Below, one piece after another: positions 41,784 to 50,774 of a DNA stretch of 64,000 nucleotides (positions are counted from its first letter, which is position 1; the number at the start of each line of letters is the position of its first letter). Both the position numbers and the translations under genes were made by a program. This DNA comes from Streptomyces toxytricini (lineage in GTDB: Bacteria > Actinomycetota > Actinomycetes > Streptomycetales > Streptomycetaceae): contig NZ_BMTY01000024.1 of the NCBI RefSeq assembly GCF_014649915.1, forward strand, positions 83,690 through 147,689, given 5' to 3'. A model generated the notes under the pieces. That model was not told where the DNA came from, did no database searches, and saw only the letters and a program-made list of their open reading frames with translations.

Positions 41784-44700
41784 TCAGGACGTGAAGTAGC
41801 CGTTCAGGTCGGCGACCACGTCCACGGAGCCCGTGTTGTTCCAGAACGTCACACGGCCGTCCACGACGGGCACCACCACCAGGTTGGCGACGGTCGAACC
41901 AGGCGTGTAGTTCAGGTTCGACACGCTCGGGCGCCCCGTCCCGTGCGGGTGGACGACCAGGTGGCCGGCCTCCGTGGGATTGGTCGCCGTGACGTTCAGG
42001 ACGACGGCCTTCACGCCTTGTGCGGGCACCCCCGCAACACCGGACACCCGCACGCTGACGAGACCGCCCGGGCCCACCGCACCGGATCGGGCACCTGTGC
42101 CGTCGCGGGTGTCGAGCAGCCGCACCGGGCCCGCTGCCGAGAACGCCGCTCCCGCGGCCGCGTAGTAGCCCGTCACGTCGGCGATCAGGTCGACCGAGCC
42201 TGCGCTGTTGCGGAGGTCGACCTTTCCGTTCACCACCGGCACCGTCACCAGGTTCGGCACGACCTGCCCGGGTGTGAAGTTCAGGTTCGACGACTGCGGC
42301 GCCGCCTGCCCGTTCGGATACACGGTCACGTGCCCCGACTCCGTCGGCTCGACTGCGGTCACGTTCATGACCACCGCCGTCACCCCCTTCGCCGGAACAG
42401 CCGCCACACCGGCCACCTGGAGCGTCACGACGCCTCCCGGGCCCACACGCTGCCGCGGCGCACCCGTACCGTCACGCGTGTCCAGGAATCGCGACGGCGT
42501 GATCGGGTTCAGGGCCGATCCGACCCCCGCCTTGTCCGTGTAGTACCCGCTCACGTCGGCGATCAGATCCACGGTCCCGGCGCTGTTGCGCAGGTCCACC
42601 TTCCCGTTCACCACCGGCACCGTCACCAGGTTCGGCACGATCCGTCCGGGTGTGAAGTTCAGATTCGACGACTGCGGCGCCGCCTGCCCGTTCGGATACA
42701 CGGTCACGTGCCCCGACTCCGTCGGATCAACTGCGGTCACGTTCATGACCACCGCTGTCACCCTGCTCGCCGGAACACCCTTCACACCGGCCACCTGCAG
42801 GCTGACCACGCCGCCCGGGCCCACACGCTGCCGCGGCGCACCCGTACCGTCACGGGTGTCCAGGAAACGCGACGGGCCCATCGGCACGAACCGACTGCCC
42901 TGCGGGACCGCCGCGGCCGCCGTCACCGTGTACGCCTTCGGCAGGTAGCCGGGAGACGGCTCGCCGTCCGTGTAACCCGCGCCGTCGAGGAGCAGGTCGT
43001 ACGCGCCGGGCTCCAGCCCGGTGGTGTTGACCGCCACCTTCAGCTCGGTGCCCTCCGGGTTCACCGAGACGGCCTCCAGCTCCCCTGCGGGTGAGTCGCC
43101 GCTGATCAGCTTCAACCTCGTGCCGAGGGTGAGGCCGGTGCCGGTGACGACGGCGTACGAACGGGTCCCCGCGGGACCCGACGCGGGGCTGATACCGGTC
43201 GGGTTCTCGAGCGGCGGGCGGGTGCAGGCGGATCGGCAGACGCCCTGCATGCTGAATTCGACGGGCGTGGCTGCCGTGCCGGGGCTCAGCAGGAGGACCG
43301 CCTCCCCGGCTGCCGGTGCGCCGAAGCGCGCGCTGCATTCCTTCTGGAAAGCGCCCAGGGATCCGGTGCATGCGAGTGGCGAGTCCGGATTCCACGAGGC
43401 ACTGAGCAGGCTCGTCCACGGGTGCTCGCCGTCGGTCGCGCTGCTGGTGCCGACGACGCGGAAACTCTGGTTCTCCTTCATGTCGATCACGGCGCAGTAG
43501 GCCGTGGAGGACTCGGAGAGGACACCGCTGCGCGCGGGGAAGCCGTCGACGGACACCCTGCTCGCGGCGCATTCCGGCGCCCAGCCGGCTGCCGTGCCGA
43601 CCCTCCACGTGTCCACGTCCGTGTGGATCGGCCTGCCGTCGTACTTCGACGTCGCGACGAGGATGACGTAAGAGGTCGAGCCGGTCACCTGGCAGGAGAT
43701 CCCGAACTGATGGCAGACGATCTTGCCGGTCGAGTCGATGACGACCGCCTTGGTGGTCGGGTCGTACCGCCCCGCGCGCGTCCGCGCGCTGAACCACATC
43801 TTGTCGGCGGCCTCGGCCGTGACCCGGATGCAGGCGGCGTCCAGGGCCGAGGTCAGATCGAAGGGCGTGGACGGGCCGCCCACCTTCGTGGACACGGGGG
43901 TGGTGCAGGTCGCCGTGGCCGAGACGTCACGTCGCACGACCGTGTAGGCGCCGGTCCGGTGCGTGCCGATCAGCAGGGCCGTGTAGGGGACGCCCGCGGT
44001 GAGGCGGCAGGTGGCCGAGCTGTAGTAGTCCGCCGCGCACGCAACGTTGCCCTGCGGGTCGACGATCTTGACGTCTGCGTTCCGCTGGTTCCGCGGGTTG
44101 GCGTAGTCGACCGTCTCCGCGACCGAGTGCCGGTCCGCTGGCAGGCTGAGGCACGCCTGCCGTACGCCGTCGGACAGCTGGACCTGGGCACCGGACGAGG
44201 AGCCGAACGGGGTCTGCGGCCAAGCGGTGCAGCCGGCGGCGTCGCCTGTGCGGTGGATCACCAGGCCGTACGCCTCGGGTTCCGTGTTGCCGAGCACCAC
44301 GCGGAACGGAGCCGTGCCGGTCAACTTGCACACGGCCTCGGGCGAGCCCGCGCACTGCTTGGCGCCGGACGCGTCGTAGACGGCGGCCGCGACGAAGTCG
44401 CCGCCCGCGGGAGGCCGGTTGAGCAGGTAGAGGCCCTGCCCGGTGGCGGTCGGGAGCGTCAGGCAGAAGTGCTGACCGGGCCCGGTGAACGTGCCGGTGG
44501 CGGCGCCCGCCACGAGCCCGTTGTCGTGGGTCGGGGCGCAGCCCCGGGTCTCCCGGGTCGAGCGGAAGGACATCCCGAAGGCGGTGCCGTCGGCGGTCCG
44601 CGGGTCGACGACCCAGGTGTGGTCGCCTGCGGGCAGTTCGCAGACGCCTTGCTCCGCGGTGTTGCAGCCCCCGGGCGCTGTCCCTTCAGCCGTCAGGAGG

Positions 44701-45782
44701 GTTCCGTACGGTGCGGAGCCGGCGGAGACCGGGCCGAGGGCGTAGGCCCCGGCCGTCGGAACGCGCAGAAGGCGGCAGCGCGCCGTTCCCGTCGTGTCCG
44801 CGGAGACCCCGAACGGCTGGGGTTCGACCACCGGGCAGCCCTCCGGCCGGGAAAGCCGTGCCGCCGTGAACTCGTAGGGACCAGCCGAACCGTGTGAGTA
44901 CAGGACCGCCATGCGGAACGGTGCGGTGCCGTCGAGCCGGCAGTCGAGCGCATCGGCCTGCCGGTCCCGGGAGGAGCAGACCTCCTTGCCGGTGGCGTCG
45001 TACACGCCCTGCAGGACCTGGTAGGAGCCCGTGTAGGAGCGCAGCATTTCACCGGCGGCCGTGTCGAGCGTGTAACAGTCGCCGGACGAGCCGAGGGGTA
45101 GTGAGCGCCTGAAGACGGTCGGGGCGCCGAGCCGGGTGTCGGCGGGGCCGACCGGGGTGCAGGCGGTGGTCGACAGCAGCGGGGTGTACGCCGCGGAGAG
45201 GGCGATGCCCGAGCTGCGGTGGTTCGTGAAGGCCAGTGTGTACGCGCCCGCCGAGGCGGTGGGGCACTGCAGGGCTCCACCGGAGTAGCCGCGGGCCCAG
45301 GTGCAGGTGACGGGTGCGCCGTCGGGTGCGAGGAGGCGGGGCGTCTCCCCTCCCTCGCTGGCGATGGCCTGGATGAGGAGGAGATCCTTCGGCTGGGGCA
45401 GCGTCAGGCCGAGGCGTACCTCCGTGTTGGTCGGGACGTCGCAGGTGACGACCTCGTGCGGCTTCAGCGTCGACGGGCAGGGGCCCGTCGGGTCGCTCGC
45501 CCGGAGTGAGCGCGCCGCCGCTTCTGCGGCCGCCTTCACGTCGGGCTTCGCCGCGGGGTCGGGCCCCGCGACGGTCCCGCGCGGTGCATCGGCCGCGGCG
45601 GACTTTGAAGCGGCGGTGGGTCCCGTGGTGGTGGCCGCAGGCGGCGTGGCGGCGAGAGCGGATCCGTTCTGGCCGGCGGACGCCGTCAGCACCGCAAGCA
45701 GCAGGGCGCCCGAGGCGAGGGCCGCACGGCTCCTCCTCCGGGTGCCGGGCAGCCGTCTGCTGCCAGGTGGCGATAGGTTCAT
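41784..45782 (-). CDS. Large secreted protein with three C-terminal repeats
   Basis: A 1332-residue protein from the ATG at 45782 with GGGGGG upstream. It has a signal peptide (R-R-R-S-R-A-A-L-A-S-G-A-L-L-L-A-V-L, ending near residue 45). A long body of about 900 residues has many Cys pairs and repeated beta-rich modules with C-x-L-T/C-x-V patterns. A TIG-like region sits near residue 880 (P-A-S-G-P-A-G-T). Three 115-126-residue modules follow, each with L-D-T-R-D-G-T-G-A, V-x-N-V-T-A and D-L-I-A-D-V-x-G-Y-Y. These modules are widespread in actinobacterial secreted proteins; their function is unknown. The reverse-strand HTH gene lies upstream. Confidence 0.88.
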   Translation of the reverse strand: MNLSPPGSRRLPGTRRRSRAALASGALLLAVLTASAGQNGSALAATPPAATTTGPTAASKSAAADAPRGTVAGPDPAAKPDVKAAAEAAARSLRASDPTGPCPSTLKPHEVVTCDVPTNTEVRLGLTLPQPKDLLLIQAIASEGGETPRLLAPDGAPVTCTWARGYSGGALQCPTASAGAYTLAFTNHRSSGIALSAAYTPLLSTTACTPVGPADTRLGAPTVFRRSLPLGSSGDCYTLDTAAGEMLRSYTGSYQVLQGVYDATGKEVCSSRDRQADALDCRLDGTAPFRMAVLYSHGSAGPYEFTAARLSRPEGCPVVEPQPFGVSADTTGTARCRLLRVPTAGAYALGPVSAGSAPYGTLLTAEGTAPGGCNTAEQGVCELPAGDHTWVVDPRTADGTAFGMSFRSTRETRGCAPTHDNGLVAGAATGTFTGPGQHFCLTLPTATGQGLYLLNRPPAGGDFVAAAVYDASGAKQCAGSPEAVCKLTGTAPFRVVLGNTEPEAYGLVIHRTGDAAGCTAWPQTPFGSSSGAQVQLSDGVRQACLSLPADRHSVAETVDYANPRNQRNADVKIVDPQGNVACAADYYSSATCRLTAGVPYTALLIGTHRTGAYTVVRRDVSATATCTTPVSTKVGGPSTPFDLTSALDAACIRVTAEAADKMWFSARTRAGRYDPTTKAVVIDSTGKIVCHQFGISCQVTGSTSYVILVATSKYDGRPIHTDVDTWRVGTAAGWAPECAASRVSVDGFPARSGVLSESSTAYCAVIDMKENQSFRVVGTSSATDGEHPWTSLLSASWNPDSPLACTGSLGAFQKECSARFGAPAAGEAVLLLSPGTAATPVEFSMQGVCRSACTRPPLENPTGISPASGPAGTRSYAVVTGTGLTLGTRLKLISGDSPAGELEAVSVNPEGTELKVAVNTTGLEPGAYDLLLDGAGYTDGEPSPGYLPKAYTVTAAAAVPQGSRFVPMGPSRFLDTRDGTGAPRQRVGPGGVVSLQVAGVKGVPASRVTAVVMNVTAVDPTESGHVTVYPNGQAAPQSSNLNFTPGRIVPNLVTVPVVNGKVDLRNSAGTVDLIADVSGYYTDKAGVGSALNPITPSRFLDTRDGTGAPRQRVGPGGVVTLQVAGVAAVPAKGVTAVVMNVTAVEPTESGHVTVYPNGQAAPQSSNLNFTPGQVVPNLVTVPVVNGKVDLRNSAGSVDLIADVTGYYAAAGAAFSAAGPVRLLDTRDGTGARSGAVGPGGLVSVRVSGVAGVPAQGVKAVVLNVTATNPTEAGHLVVHPHGTGRPSVSNLNYTPGSTVANLVVVPVVDGRVTFWNNTGSVDVVADLNGYFTS
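42117..42868 (-). repeat. Near-identical tandem DNA repeat (about 378 bp period)
   Basis: The segments around 42207-42383 and 42585-42761 are nearly identical over about 180 bp and correspond to modules 1 and 2 of the secreted protein. The third module, 41784-42110, is related but diverged. This suggests recent module duplication. Confidence 0.75.
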
Positions 45783-45942
45783 GAACCCCCCAGTTCGAGC
45801 AGGCCCGGCCCCGGTGATCGGCACGGGGGCGCGGGCGAGAACAGCGGAGCCTATCCCTGGGCCCGACCTGCGCGAAGCGAGTTGCGTGTCGGGGGCATGC
45901 TTTCGGACAGGGTCGGTGCCGGGGAGCCGGGGGTGCGGCGCG

Positions 45943-47052
45943 TCAGAGGAGGTCCGGCTTCCAGATCGTGCGGTCCGGGTAGACGTGGGCTGCCGGGGAG
46001 AGTTCGTACGAGCCGGCGTTCGCGTTCGCCGGGACCACCCAGCCGACGCCCTGGTACGCGTACGGCACCGGTTCGCGCGGGACCGAGCAGCGGGCCGGGT
46101 CGGTGATGACCGTCCGGCCCGGGGGGACGTCGACGGGCTGCGGGTTCGGTGCCTCCGGGCACGGGTGGAAGGCCTTGGCCTGTGCGTACTGCAGCCGGAC
46201 GCGGACGCGGGCCGTGGCCGCGCGGTCGGCCTGGTTGGTGATTTTGACGGCGAATGCGACGCGGTCCGCGTCCACCCGGGCGCACACCCGCCAGACCACC
46301 GACTCCGGTCCGGGGACCGGCTCTCCGCAGCGGCTGTCGGCGCCGAGGGTGTTCTTCTCCAGGCCCGGCTGTTCGAGGGCTGCCGCCCGTGGGATCGTCG
46401 CCGGCTGCGAGGAGGTTGCGGGCTTCGCGGTGTCCGGGGTCGTGCGGGTGGAGGCCAGGTAGGCGACCAGGGCCGCTGCCGCCATGCCCGTCGCGGCCGC
46501 TGCCGCCAGGCGTGGCAACGAGCGGCGCCTGCCGCGTCGTGTTGTGGGCCGGGGGGTGTCGGGTGGGGGTGCGGTCGGGGCGACCGCGGCCGGCGCCGGG
46601 ACCGGCACCAGCGCGGGGGCGGGGGCGGGGGCGGTGCCGCGGAGGTGTTCCACTGCGCGCTTGCGCCAGTCGCGGGGGTGGAGGGCTTCCAGTTCGCGTT
46701 GCAGATCGTCGATGCGGGCCGCGAGGGCGGCCAGGCGGTCCGCCGACGGGCCTTCCAGGCCGAGTTCGCGGACGATGGCCCGGGTGGTGGCCGCGCCGGG
46801 CAGACCCGCACCGCTCAGCCAGACCTGCTCCCGCCCCCGCAGCCATAACGACACCTTCGGCGCGGGCGTGCCCAGCCTGCGCGCCAGCCAGTTCTGGTAC
46901 CGGCCCTCGGCGGCGAGGGCGTCCCTGACCGCCGCCGACCAGTCGTCCAGTGCCCCGCCGAACGCCCCGGCCAACTCGATGAACGACGGACCGCCGCTCG
47001 CGCCACTCCCGGCATTCCCGGTACTCCCCAACGCGACCACACCCCTGCACAT
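45943..47052 (-). CDS. HTH-like membrane protein with extracellular domain
   Basis: A protein of about 369 residues from the ATG at 47052; the frame remains open to 47181. Near the N-terminus there is a helical HTH-like region (Y-Q-N-W-L-A-R-R-L-G-T-P-A-P-K-V-S-L-W-L). A predicted coiled stretch (L-A-A-L-A-A-R-I-D-D-L-Q-R-E-L), a Pro/Ala linker, basic residues and a transmembrane helix (A-A-A-A-T-G-M-A-A-A-A-L-V-A-Y-L) come next. The extracellular C-terminal domain of about 120 residues has Cys and V-R-V-R-L-Q-Y. It may be a membrane-bound regulator; the fold of the outer domain is not recognised. Confidence 0.72.
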   Translation of the reverse strand: MCRGVVALGSTGNAGSGASGGPSFIELAGAFGGALDDWSAAVRDALAAEGRYQNWLARRLGTPAPKVSLWLRGREQVWLSGAGLPGAATTRAIVRELGLEGPSADRLAALAARIDDLQRELEALHPRDWRKRAVEHLRGTAPAPAPALVPVPAPAAVAPTAPPPDTPRPTTRRGRRRSLPRLAAAAATGMAAAALVAYLASTRTTPDTAKPATSSQPATIPRAAALEQPGLEKNTLGADSRCGEPVPGPESVVWRVCARVDADRVAFAVKITNQADRAATARVRVRLQYAQAKAFHPCPEAPNPQPVDVPPGRTVITDPARCSVPREPVPYAYQGVGWVVPANANAGSYELSPAAHVYPDRTIWKPDLL

Positions 47053-47221
47053 GTTGCACCGACTCACTGAAAGCGCAGGTCGAAGCGGTGAAACCGGGGG
47101 TGCAGCATTCCACCGTCCGCCACCCCTCCTCCGGCCCCGGACCCGCGGCCATTGTCGTTCTCGGCGGTGCGACCGACGCACCGCTCTGACCGGGGTTCAC
47201 CCCGGAGAGGAGAAGAACGGC

Positions 47222-47857
47222 ATGATCCGATCGCTCACCCGGGCAAGCCGGCGCCGCGCCGCGTTCACGGTCCCGCTGCTCACCGCCGTCCTGTTCGGCG
47301 CCGCCTCCCCCGCCGTGCTGCCCGCGGGGCAGGCCCGGGCCGCCGCCGGCGGGCGGGTCTGCTTCTTCCAGGACGCGGAGGGGGCGAGCGGGGCCGGGCA
47401 CATCGCCTGGGCCGTCCGCGACCCGAAGAACTCCGGGCACTGGATCTGGGGTGCGACCGAGAACGCCGAGGGCGACTCGTACACCGAGCCCGGCAAGCCG
47501 AACGGCAGCTGGATCGCCGGCGGTACGTGGGCGAAGCTGCGCACGAGCCTGAAGCCGGACAGCGGGCGCCGGAAGGGCCTGTACGACCACTACCGGTGCG
47601 CCGACACCCCCGGCGGCGACCTGCGGGCGGCGCAGCGCACGTACGAGAACATGAAGGCCAACGGCTACCAGCTCACCCACAACAACTGCCTGACCAAGGC
47701 CGTCGCGATCTTCCGCAAGTACAGCCCCTCGCTCGGCGGCAGCCGCCTGCCCGACGGTGAGGCGACCCCGCCTAACCGGTACTTCGGCGCCGTCCTGAAC
47801 AAGGCGCCGGGCTGGGAGAAGGCCCACCTCTACACGCCCACCAAGGGCCGGAAGTGA
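47222..47857 (+). CDS. Secreted protein, possible papain-like fold
   Basis: A 211-residue protein from an ATG after GGAGAGGAGAAG. It has a twin-Arg/Lys-rich N-terminus and signal peptide (cleavage near residue 40). The mature part contains G-H-I-A-W-A-V near 58 and H-N-N-C-L-T-K-A-V near 157, an arrangement of His and Cys seen in permuted papain-like enzymes, but assignment is tentative. It is followed, with 4 nt overlap, by a tiny zinc-finger gene. Confidence 0.7.
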   Translation: MIRSLTRASRRRAAFTVPLLTAVLFGAASPAVLPAGQARAAAGGRVCFFQDAEGASGAGHIAWAVRDPKNSGHWIWGATENAEGDSYTEPGKPNGSWIAGGTWAKLRTSLKPDSGRRKGLYDHYRCADTPGGDLRAAQRTYENMKANGYQLTHNNCLTKAVAIFRKYSPSLGGSRLPDGEATPPNRYFGAVLNKAPGWEKAHLYTPTKGRK

Positions 47858-47997
47858 GGTTCGGCATGTGCCAGCGCTGCAAGGGCGACGGGAAGTGCAC
47901 GACCTGCGGGGGCTCCGAGTTCCGGGGCTGGAGCGGGGCGAAGTGCGACAGCTGCAAGGGGAGCGGGGACTGCAAGGCGTGCGACGGGCGGGGCTGA
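47854..47997 (+). CDS. Mini zinc-finger protein with DnaJ-type CxxCxGxG repeats
   Basis: A protein of about 47 residues with four Cys pairs (C-Q-R-C-K-G-D-G, C-T-T-C-G-G, C-D-S-C-K-G-S-G, C-K-A-C-D-G-R-G), the pattern of the DnaJ cysteine-rich domain. A GTG at 47854 overlaps the upstream stop; an ATG at 47866 is the alternative start. It is too small for standard gene calls. Two zinc ions could be bound. Coupling to the secreted protein suggests a role in its folding or handling, as inference. Confidence 0.7.
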   Translation: MRFGMCQRCKGDGKCTTCGGSEFRGWSGAKCDSCKGSGDCKACDGRG

Positions 47998-48071
47998 CAC
48001 CCTTCGTCGCCGTCGCCTCCGCCCGATCCGTCCATGTGTTCGTCCGTCGTCGAAACGAAGGGGGTAGCACC

Positions 48072-48341
48072 ATGCCGGCGTGGTTGGTCATAGCCGAGGA
48101 GGAGTCCGGCGCGCAGCGGCGCGTCACGGTCGTCAGGACAGTGAGCGGAAACAGGTCGCGGGAGGAGGCACTGGGCGAGCTGTTGAAGGCGGCCCGGACG
48201 TACGTGCCCTCCTCCTGGAAGAGCAAGGCTCGGGTGGTCGGGCGCGCCCCCGACGGGTCGTTCTGGGTGCTGCCCAACGGCGGCGGGGAGCAGGGCTCCG
48301 CCTGCTGCCGGATCCATCTCGTCGAGCAGGTGCCCCTGTAG
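48072..48341 (+). CDS. Small hypothetical protein
   Basis: An 89-residue protein starting with ATG after GGGGGTAGCACC. Contains A-W-L-V-I-A-E-E-E-S-G, E-A-L-G-E-L-L-K-A-A-R-T-Y and a tail G-S-F-W-V-L-P-N-G-G. Family not recognised; composition is consistent with a small soluble alpha/beta protein. Confidence 0.65.
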   Translation: MPAWLVIAEEESGAQRRVTVVRTVSGNRSREEALGELLKAARTYVPSSWKSKARVVGRAPDGSFWVLPNGGGEQGSACCRIHLVEQVPL

Positions 48342-48693
48342 GGGCTCGCCTCCGTACGGCGCCGGCCGTTCGTCGACCTCCCGGTCGGCGGGCGGCCGGC
48401 TTCGTCGTGTGTGCCCCGGAGTGCCGGTGGAGGGCGGGCCGGGGGCTCGGGGGCGGAGAGGAACCGTCGCCGACGCCGGCGTCGCAGCGGTCCCTGGAGC
48501 GGATGGAGGACGTGGCGCGGATCCGCAGGCCCTGTTGACAACGCTCGTGGTCAACACACCCAGGCGGATCCGGCCGCGCCCCGGGGTCCTGCACCGCCCG
48601 CTGCACGGCCGCCGACACGGGAGCGGCGTCTGCGGACAGTGCGGCCAGCCGGTCCTTGAGGGTGCCGGGAACCCCTGCCACCTGCCGGTTCCG
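48342..48693. other. Intergenic region, possible remnant
   Basis: About 350 bp without a supported gene. A reverse-strand reading frame from 48681 begins like real protein (L-K-D-R-L-A-A-L-S-A-D) but loses coding style near 48540 and lacks a ribosome site, so it may be a decayed gene start. Confidence 0.35.
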
Positions 48694-50067
48694 TCAGGAG
48701 GCGCGGAACATCAGGGTGCCGAACAGCCCCGCACGCGTCTCGGTCATGGCGAGGTTGCCCGCCTCGTAGTCGATCGCGAGACCCGTGACCGGCAGCAGCG
48801 TGCGCGGGGCGGTCACGCTGCTGATCGGCGTCTTGGCGCCGTCGCCGGACGTGAAGGCGTACATGGTCATGTCGGAGGTGGTCTTCCCGGCGAGGACGTA
48901 CACCGCGTCGGCATCGGCGCCGACGAGGCGCGGCACCGAGACGGCCTCCACGGGGCGGCTCCAGCGCATCGCCCCGGTCTTCAGGTCGAAGGCCGCCACA
49001 TGGGCGGGAGTGTCGCTGATGGTGCTGCCCGCGGTGACGAAGACGGTGGTGTCGGTGAACCGGATGTCGAACATGCTGTCCGGCCGCCAGTAGGTGCCGA
49101 ATCCGCGCAGCTCGGCGTGGCCGGCGGGGGTGGTGAGCGCGATGCGGCGCGTCACGGCCCCGTCGGCTCCCAGGAGCAGCAGCTCGGGCGCCGCCTCGGA
49201 GGGGGGCGTGACGAGGAGTGCCTCGGGGTGGTCGGACACCAGGTGCAGGTACGTGCCGTCGCCGAGCGGAACGCGCTCTGCCGCCGGCTTGGTCTGGCGC
49301 CCCTTGCCGTCGAGGGTCACGAAGGAGTGGTTCGGCTTGGCCGGTGCGCCCTTCTCACTGAGCATGACGGTGATGCGGTCCCCGCGGACGGCCATGTCGT
49401 CGTTGTACACGTAGTCCTGCCGGTCGACGCCCGGGTTGGACCACGTCCACGCCTGGCTGCGGTCCTTCCGGAGGCCGACCACGGTGTTGGGCGTCATGAC
49501 GGCGAGGACGTCGCCGGCCCAGCCGAGAGCCGCGGCCTGGTTCGTGAACGGCTTTCCGGCCACCGGGGAAGCGGTGACCGAGGTCGTCCAGACGACGGCG
49601 CCGTCCTTGCGGGTGTCGACCAGCGACACGTGTTCGCAGGATGCGTCCCGGCCTTCCGGATCGCCCTTGATCCAGGCGACCGCCCCCAGGCCGTCCGCGG
49701 ACAGGGTCGGTGCCATGGCACAGAGGGTCGCGCCGGGCTCCGGGGGCTGGACGGTCCCCTTGGACTGCCCCGTGGCCGCGTCGAGGATCTCGACACCGCT
49801 GCCCCGGCCCACGTACAGGACCGAGCCGGCGCGCCACGTCGCGTGGAGGGTGGTGTGGAACGCCTTGCCGGTTGCGGTGGGGGACGTCCAGGCGGGTGCG
49901 AGCTTCGGGGGCGCGAACGGCGGCCGGGGCGTCGGGCTGCTCTTCGACTCGGCGGCCGGCTTCGGCCCGCACCCGGTGGCGGTGGCGGCCAGGACTGCGG
50001 AGGCGACGACGGGCAGCATGACGAGCCGCGCCCAGCGGCGGAGTCGGAGCGGGGGATGGGAAAGCAC
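48694..50067 (-). CDS. Lipoprotein with PQQ-like beta-propeller
   Basis: A 457-residue protein with a signal peptide and lipobox-like A-T-A-T-G-C. The C would be the lipid-anchored residue 33. The mature part consists of about six repeating beta modules with W-x-x-x-x and D-A-A-T-G-Q-S-K-G-T-V-type turns (D-L-K-T-G-A-M-R-W), typical of PQQ-like quinoprotein propellers used as scaffold or binding proteins on the cell surface. No PQQ-binding dehydrogenase motifs are evident. Confidence 0.85.
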   Translation of the reverse strand: MLSHPPLRLRRWARLVMLPVVASAVLAATATGCGPKPAAESKSSPTPRPPFAPPKLAPAWTSPTATGKAFHTTLHATWRAGSVLYVGRGSGVEILDAATGQSKGTVQPPEPGATLCAMAPTLSADGLGAVAWIKGDPEGRDASCEHVSLVDTRKDGAVVWTTSVTASPVAGKPFTNQAAALGWAGDVLAVMTPNTVVGLRKDRSQAWTWSNPGVDRQDYVYNDDMAVRGDRITVMLSEKGAPAKPNHSFVTLDGKGRQTKPAAERVPLGDGTYLHLVSDHPEALLVTPPSEAAPELLLLGADGAVTRRIALTTPAGHAELRGFGTYWRPDSMFDIRFTDTTVFVTAGSTISDTPAHVAAFDLKTGAMRWSRPVEAVSVPRLVGADADAVYVLAGKTTSDMTMYAFTSGDGAKTPISSVTAPRTLLPVTGLAIDYEAGNLAMTETRAGLFGTLMFRAS

Positions 50068-50294
50068 GGGGTGTTACGGGCCTTTCGGTGCACCCGGCTC
50101 GGCAGGAGCGGATCCGCGGTCACTGCGCGAGTCGGATGATCAGACTGTCAACGTGAGGCTGAGACTACGCTTTTCGGGGCGCACGGCACGTCGGACACCC
50201 CGGCGTGCGACCGCAGGTACGGGGACGGATTTCGTTCGTGTGCACGGGTGCGGCCGTGCGAGACTCCCGTCCTCATCGAAACGGGGGGTTCAAG

Positions 50295-50774
50295 GTGTAC
50301 GTGCGTACGACGCCGATGGCGGCGGTGGCTGCTGCGGCGGTTCTGGCGCTGGGCGGGTGCGGTGCCGGCGGGGACGGCGGGGCCGGGTCCTCGTCCTCGT
50401 CCTCGTCCGCTGCGAAGACCGGCTTCGACCGGGACGCCGTCGACGGCGACCTCCGCAAGGCCCTCGCCGCGGCGGCACTCGACCACGGGCAGGGGTTCAC
50501 CACCGCCGAGCGGGGCGGCAGGAAGAGCCCGGACTCGGTCGACTGGTACGGCACCGTGAAGACCCCGGACGCCGACAAGGCGTTGTCCGAGATCGGGGCG
50601 TCGCTGGAGCGTACGGGCTGGAAGCCGGACCGCGAGCGTTCGAAGGCCGACATGCTCGTCTTCCGGAAGTCCGACTGGAGCCTGATCGCGAGCGGCATCG
50701 CCGGGAAGGAACTGCAGAACGCCCCTGAAGGCAGCAGCATGCTGTCGGTCACGGCCAGTCGGCTCGGCGGGTGA
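50295..50774 (+). CDS. Small lipoprotein
   Basis: A 159-residue protein from a GTG at 50295. It has a signal peptide with lipobox L-A-L-G-G-C near residue 22, a Ser-rich linker, then a soluble domain with D-W-Y-G-T-V-K-T-P and E-R-T-G-W-K-P-D. It overlaps the following gene by 4 nt. The family is not recognised but resembles many Streptomyces sensor-linked lipoproteins. Confidence 0.75.
   Translation: MYVRTTPMAAVAAAAVLALGGCGAGGDGGAGSSSSSSSAAKTGFDRDAVDGDLRKALAAAALDHGQGFTTAERGGRKSPDSVDWYGTVKTPDADKALSEIGASLERTGWKPDRERSKADMLVFRKSDWSLIASGIAGKELQNAPEGSSMLSVTASRLGG

Noticed and set aside
48133..48681. Reverse-strand frame that begins like a real protein
   Set aside because: Only the first about 45 residues look coding, there is no ribosome site, and it overlaps the small forward gene; kept as a possible remnant only.
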